Below are positions 60,783 through 64,000 of a stretch of DNA of 64,000 nt, in pieces. The translations under genes and the position numbers were made by a program. Every line of letters begins with the position of its first letter. Position 1 is the stretch's first letter. Location of the stretch: the NCBI GenBank assembly GCA_028872475.1, contig JAQYMQ010000005.1, positions 62,001 through 126,000 on the forward strand, given 5' to 3'. The DNA comes from Eubacteriales bacterium (GTDB lineage: Bacteria; Bacillota; Clostridia; Peptostreptococcales; Anaerovoracaceae). The notes under the pieces are model-generated. The model made no database searches. It was not told the DNA's origin and saw nothing but the letters and a program-made list of their open reading frames with translations.

Positions 60783-62093
60783 TTATAAAATATCTATATT
60801 TTCACCAGCTAAAGCTTTGTTCATACTTCTAACAGCACAGAATTTACCACACATACTACAAGCTTCGCTATGTCCTTCTTCCGGACTTCTACTATCTCTT
60901 ATTTTCTTTGCTGTTTCTCCATCTAACGCACAAGCAAACTGTTCATCCCAATCAAGATTACGTCTAGCATCCGCCATTTTGTCATCAATTTCTCTAGCAC
61001 CCGGAATGCCCTTTGCGATATCCGCCGCATGAGCTGCAATCTTAGATGCAATGATACCCTGTTTTACATCCTCAACATTCGGTAAAGCCAAATGTTCAGC
61101 TGGTGTAACATAGCATAAAAATGCCGCTCCGCTCATAGCTGCAACAGCCCCACCGATAGCTGAAGTAATATGGTCATAACCTGGTGCAATATCTGTAACT
61201 AAAGGTCCAAGAACATAAAATGGTGCTCCCATACAAATACCCTTTTGAATTTCCATATTAGCTGCTACCTGATTCAAAGGTACATGACCCGGTCCTTCAA
61301 CCATTACTTGTACATCTTTTTCCCAAGCTCTCTTAGTAAGTTCACCAAGTCTAACAAGCTCTTCAATCTGACAGACGTCAGAAGAATCAGCTAAGCATCC
61401 TGGTCTACAAGCATCTCCTAAAGAAACTGTAACATCGTGCTCTCTACAAATATCCAAAATTTCATCATAATACTCATAGAAAGGATTTTCCTGTCCTGTC
61501 ATGCTCATCCAAGCAAAAACTAAACTGCCACCTCTACTTACAATATTCATCTTTCTCTTGTGCTTCTTAATTTGTTCTATAGTCTTTCTTGTAATACCAC
61601 AGTGTAAAGTAACAAAATCTACACCATCTTCAGCGTGCAATCTTATAACATCGATGAAATCCTTAGCAGTAAGTTCTCCTAAATCTCTCTGATGATGAAT
61701 AACACTGTCATATACTGGAACAGTTCCTATCATAGCCGGACATTCTGATGTTAATTTTTTACGAAATGGTTGTGTATTTCCATGACTTGAAAGATCCATT
61801 ATTGCATCGGCACCAAGAGCTATGGCACTATTAACCTTTTCCATTTCTGAATCGTAATCTACACAGTCTCTTGAAACTCCTAAATTAACATTAATCTTAG
61901 TTTGTAGCATGCTTCCAACGCCTACAGGATCTAAACTTGTATGATGTTTATTGGCACAAATCGCTACCTGTCCTTTAGCAACAAGTTCACGAAGTCTTTC
62001 AACATCCATTCTCTCCTTTTTCGCTACAATTTCCATTTCTTTAGTAATGATACCTTTTCTAGCCGCATCCATCTGTGTTGTGTATCCGCTCAT
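60783..62093 (-). CDS. thiC: Phosphomethylpyrimidine synthase ThiC
   Basis: [18 protein letters not shown]-terminal [11 protein letters not shown]; start set at MSGYTTQMD. Confidence 0.96.
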   Translation of the reverse strand: MSGYTTQMDAARKGIITKEMEIVAKKERMDVERLRELVAKGQVAICANKHHTSLDPVGVGSMLQTKINVNLGVSRDCVDYDSEMEKVNSAIALGADAIMDLSSHGNTQPFRKKLTSECPAMIGTVPVYDSVIHHQRDLGELTAKDFIDVIRLHAEDGVDFVTLHCGITRKTIEQIKKHKRKMNIVSRGGSLVFAWMSMTGQENPFYEYYDEILDICREHDVTVSLGDACRPGCLADSSDVCQIEELVRLGELTKRAWEKDVQVMVEGPGHVPLNQVAANMEIQKGICMGAPFYVLGPLVTDIAPGYDHITSAIGGAVAAMSGAAFLCYVTPAEHLALPNVEDVKQGIIASKIAAHAADIAKGIPGAREIDDKMADARRNLDWDEQFACALDGETAKKIRDSRSPEEGHSEACSMCGKFCAVRSMNKALAGENIDIL

Positions 62094-62120
62094 TTTAACC
62101 TCCAAATACTTCAAATAAAA

Positions 62121-62156
62121 AACCGAGTCGACATGCCTTACGTATCTTCTCGGTTT
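62121..62156 (-). terminator. Riboswitch-linked terminator upstream of thiC
   Basis: Minus strand AAACCGAG...CTCGGTTTTTT. Confidence 0.75.
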
Positions 62157-62170
62157 ATCTCCAAATATTT

Positions 62171-62250
62171 CCCTACGTTGGCATTATCCAAATCAGGTTA
62201 TGGGTCTAAGCTATATGCTTACTCTCAGCCCTACTAAACGAGCTCCCCCT
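62171..62250 (-). promoter_or_regulatory. TPP riboswitch (THI box)
   Basis: Minus strand AGGGGGAGCTCGTTTAGTAGGGCTGAGAGTAAGC...GACCCATAACCTGATTTGGATAATGCCAACGTAGGGA. Confidence 0.96.
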
Positions 62251-62609
62251 TATCCAAATTATTAATATTATAACATTTTTTTGCTTAAAATACAGTACAA
62301 CATTTTATGAAAAGTACAAATAATTAATAACCAATACAAACAATTATTCTTCGATCTTTTAAAAGCAAATTCTTTATAGATACTTTAATACAATATCGCA
62401 ATTATGCAAAAAAGCTCTACAAAATATAAATAAATATAGATTTCTTTTATAAATATTGATAATACAACACTTCTATCCTTATAATTGCACTGTTATTATC
62501 AAATTTATGTATACAATTTATATATCAAGAATCATTTTATAAAGAGAGGTAAAAAATAAAAGCTCAATATCATTCAGCAAATTTAGGAATATCAAATGTT
62601 AAAATCCAA

Positions 62610-64000
62610 TTACCTGTTGATATTCTTTTTTCTAACAATAAATGCCATTATAATACTAAAACTAATTAATAATAGTATCGCATTTAAAAGAATGTTGCTT
62701 AAATCATTTGTAGATGGAGTCTTGTCTTTAATAGTCTTATTATCCTTGGATAGCTTCTTTTCATCAACTTTATTATTAATAGAATTTGTATTATCCTTTT
62801 GATTATTACTTCCTACATATAAATTATTAGCATTAGAATTATCTTCTTCAACAGTTATCTCGCTATTAACTTGTTTATCTTCAACTGCAATTGCAAATGG
62901 CGATAATGATTCTATTTCAATCTCTACAACACCATCAATGACATCTCTAACAAATGTTTCTATTTCATCTCCTTTAAGATGCAAAACTGTTACTTTTTTA
63001 GCTGTTTTATCTCCAACAGGAAGGACTAATTTAATTGGTGCTTCATACTTACCTTTCACACTTACATCAAATGAATTATCTAATTTATTTTTTCCATTCA
63101 TCGTTTTAATAAAATCAATAATTCGTTTATCAGTATTACTTTCATCTAATTTTTCAACAATTAATTGTGCCTTTTCATCAAGCAATGCCGTTAAACTAAC
63201 ACCATGTGCAACAATAGTCTTCTCTTTAAGAGTTGATGTTGGATTAACTTCATCTTTATTAATTGGCTGATTACCGAGTTCTAAATTTTCTGTATTTGGA
63301 GCTTCTAATATGCCATCCCAGTAAGCTGGTTGATCGTCATCACCAACATTAGATAAGACTTTACCATTTAAAGCTTTACCAATTGTATTCTTAGCTACCT
63401 TAACATTTTCTCCATAAGGTTTGCCACCTTGCTGTGACTTACTATATGTATTTCCTCCCTGAAGATATGCACTGGCAACATCAATGATGCCGTTTCCGGA
63501 AACTGCATCGCCACCATCTCCCATAAATCCACTACCGGCTACAGCAACTAACTTACCTTCTCCAGATATTCTGCCATGATTTAAAATTAATGCATTTCCA
63601 CCATTTGTGGTTGTAGCTTTTTTGCCACCTCCATAAACACCTAAGGTAGAATCTTTTGCAATATTTAATGTTGCATTTTCGACTTCCATAGCTGGTTGAC
63701 CTGCATAAGCCTTTTCTGTATCAGGATCTGTACCTGTAGGTGATTCGTCACCTTTGATATATACATTTCCATCAATATTAGCATTACCAATTACCTTTAC
63801 TACAGGAGTTTTTACCTTTCTAGGTTTACCATCCGTAAGAGCGTTCGCATTAGAATATATCATTGAAGATCCAAGAGTAGCACCCTCTTCTAATACTATC
63901 TGTCCATTAATACTTGAACCCTTGATAAATTTCTTATTATAAGGATCATAATTTACCTGTAAAAATCCACCGTTTTCAACAACAATTTTTCCATAGATAG
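62610..64000 (-). CDS. C-terminal part of a cell-surface protein with C-terminal TM anchor; 5' end outside window
   Basis: C-terminus TPSTNDLSNILLNAILLLISFSIIMAFIVRKKNINR*; frame stays open past the ORF-track ATG at 63863 to the window end (IYGKIVVENGGFLQVNYDPYNKKFIKGSSINGQIVLEEGATLGSSMIYSNAN). Confidence 0.8.
   Translation of the reverse strand, partial: IYGKIVVENGGFLQVNYDPYNKKFIKGSSINGQIVLEEGATLGSSMIYSNANALTDGKPRKVKTPVVKVIGNANIDGNVYIKGDESPTGTDPDTEKAYAGQPAMEVENATLNIAKDSTLGVYGGGKKATTTNGGNALILNHGRISGEGKLVAVAGSGFMGDGGDAVSGNGIIDVASAYLQGGNTYSKSQQGGKPYGENVKVAKNTIGKALNGKVLSNVGDDDQPAYWDGILEAPNTENLELGNQPINKDEVNPTSTLKEKTIVAHGVSLTALLDEKAQLIVEKLDESNTDKRIIDFIKTMNGKNKLDNSFDVSVKGKYEAPIKLVLPVGDKTAKKVTVLHLKGDEIETFVRDVIDGVVEIEIESLSPFAIAVEDKQVNSEITVEEDNSNANNLYVGSNNQKDNTNSINNKVDEKKLSKDNKTIKDKTPSTNDLSNILLNAILLLISFSIIMAFIVRKKNINR

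Noticed and set aside
1-64000. tRNA/rRNA genes, IS elements, prophage, restriction or abortive-infection systems
   Set aside because: None recognised by reading; a tRNAscan/Infernal and transposase search would be needed to exclude small or degenerate ones.

Overview
AT-rich chromosomal window from a low-GC Firmicute. Gene order and families (spoVG/glmU/prs/pth/mfd/spoVB/hup/rqcP block, RicT/PSP1, class III Fbp, SCIFF locus) point to Clostridia; this assignment is inference. Most of it is core genome: ruvX, nhaC, ABC-F, hemW, lepA, rpsT, dnaE, pyc, recA, an LCP protein, cinA, pgsA, rimO, ftsK/spoIIIE, uppP, fbp, murA, ricT, holB, tmk, folT, mfd, pth, prs, spoVG, ogt, a beta-carbonic anhydrase and thiC. 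The main accessory region (about 8.8-16.1 kb, minus strand) is a phosphoglycan-decoration cluster: three LicD paralogs, a Stealth-type phosphotransferase, a class V aminotransferase, a cytidylyltransferase/oxidoreductase fusion and a frameshifted acyltransferase. Standout observations: (1) a short ORF missing from the supplied track (21343..21495, minus) encodes a SCIFF RiPP precursor in which the fourth of the six canonical cysteines is Ser and the canonical acceptor Thr is also Ser, next to an apparently intact SCIFF maturase in an unusual operon; (2) three riboswitches: yybP-ykoY (Mn2+) before a P-type ATPase, THF before folT with a readable mutually exclusive RBS-sequestering switch, and TPP before thiC; (3) three LexA-like boxes at 29-30 bp spacing upstream of a YneA-like LysM gene, plus one upstream of recA; (4) a stand-alone GlmU C-terminal domain at the syntenic glmU locus; (5) a 4-bp TAAC tandem duplication that exactly explains the acyltransferase frameshift. 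No tRNA, rRNA, CRISPR array, prophage or IS element was recognised.
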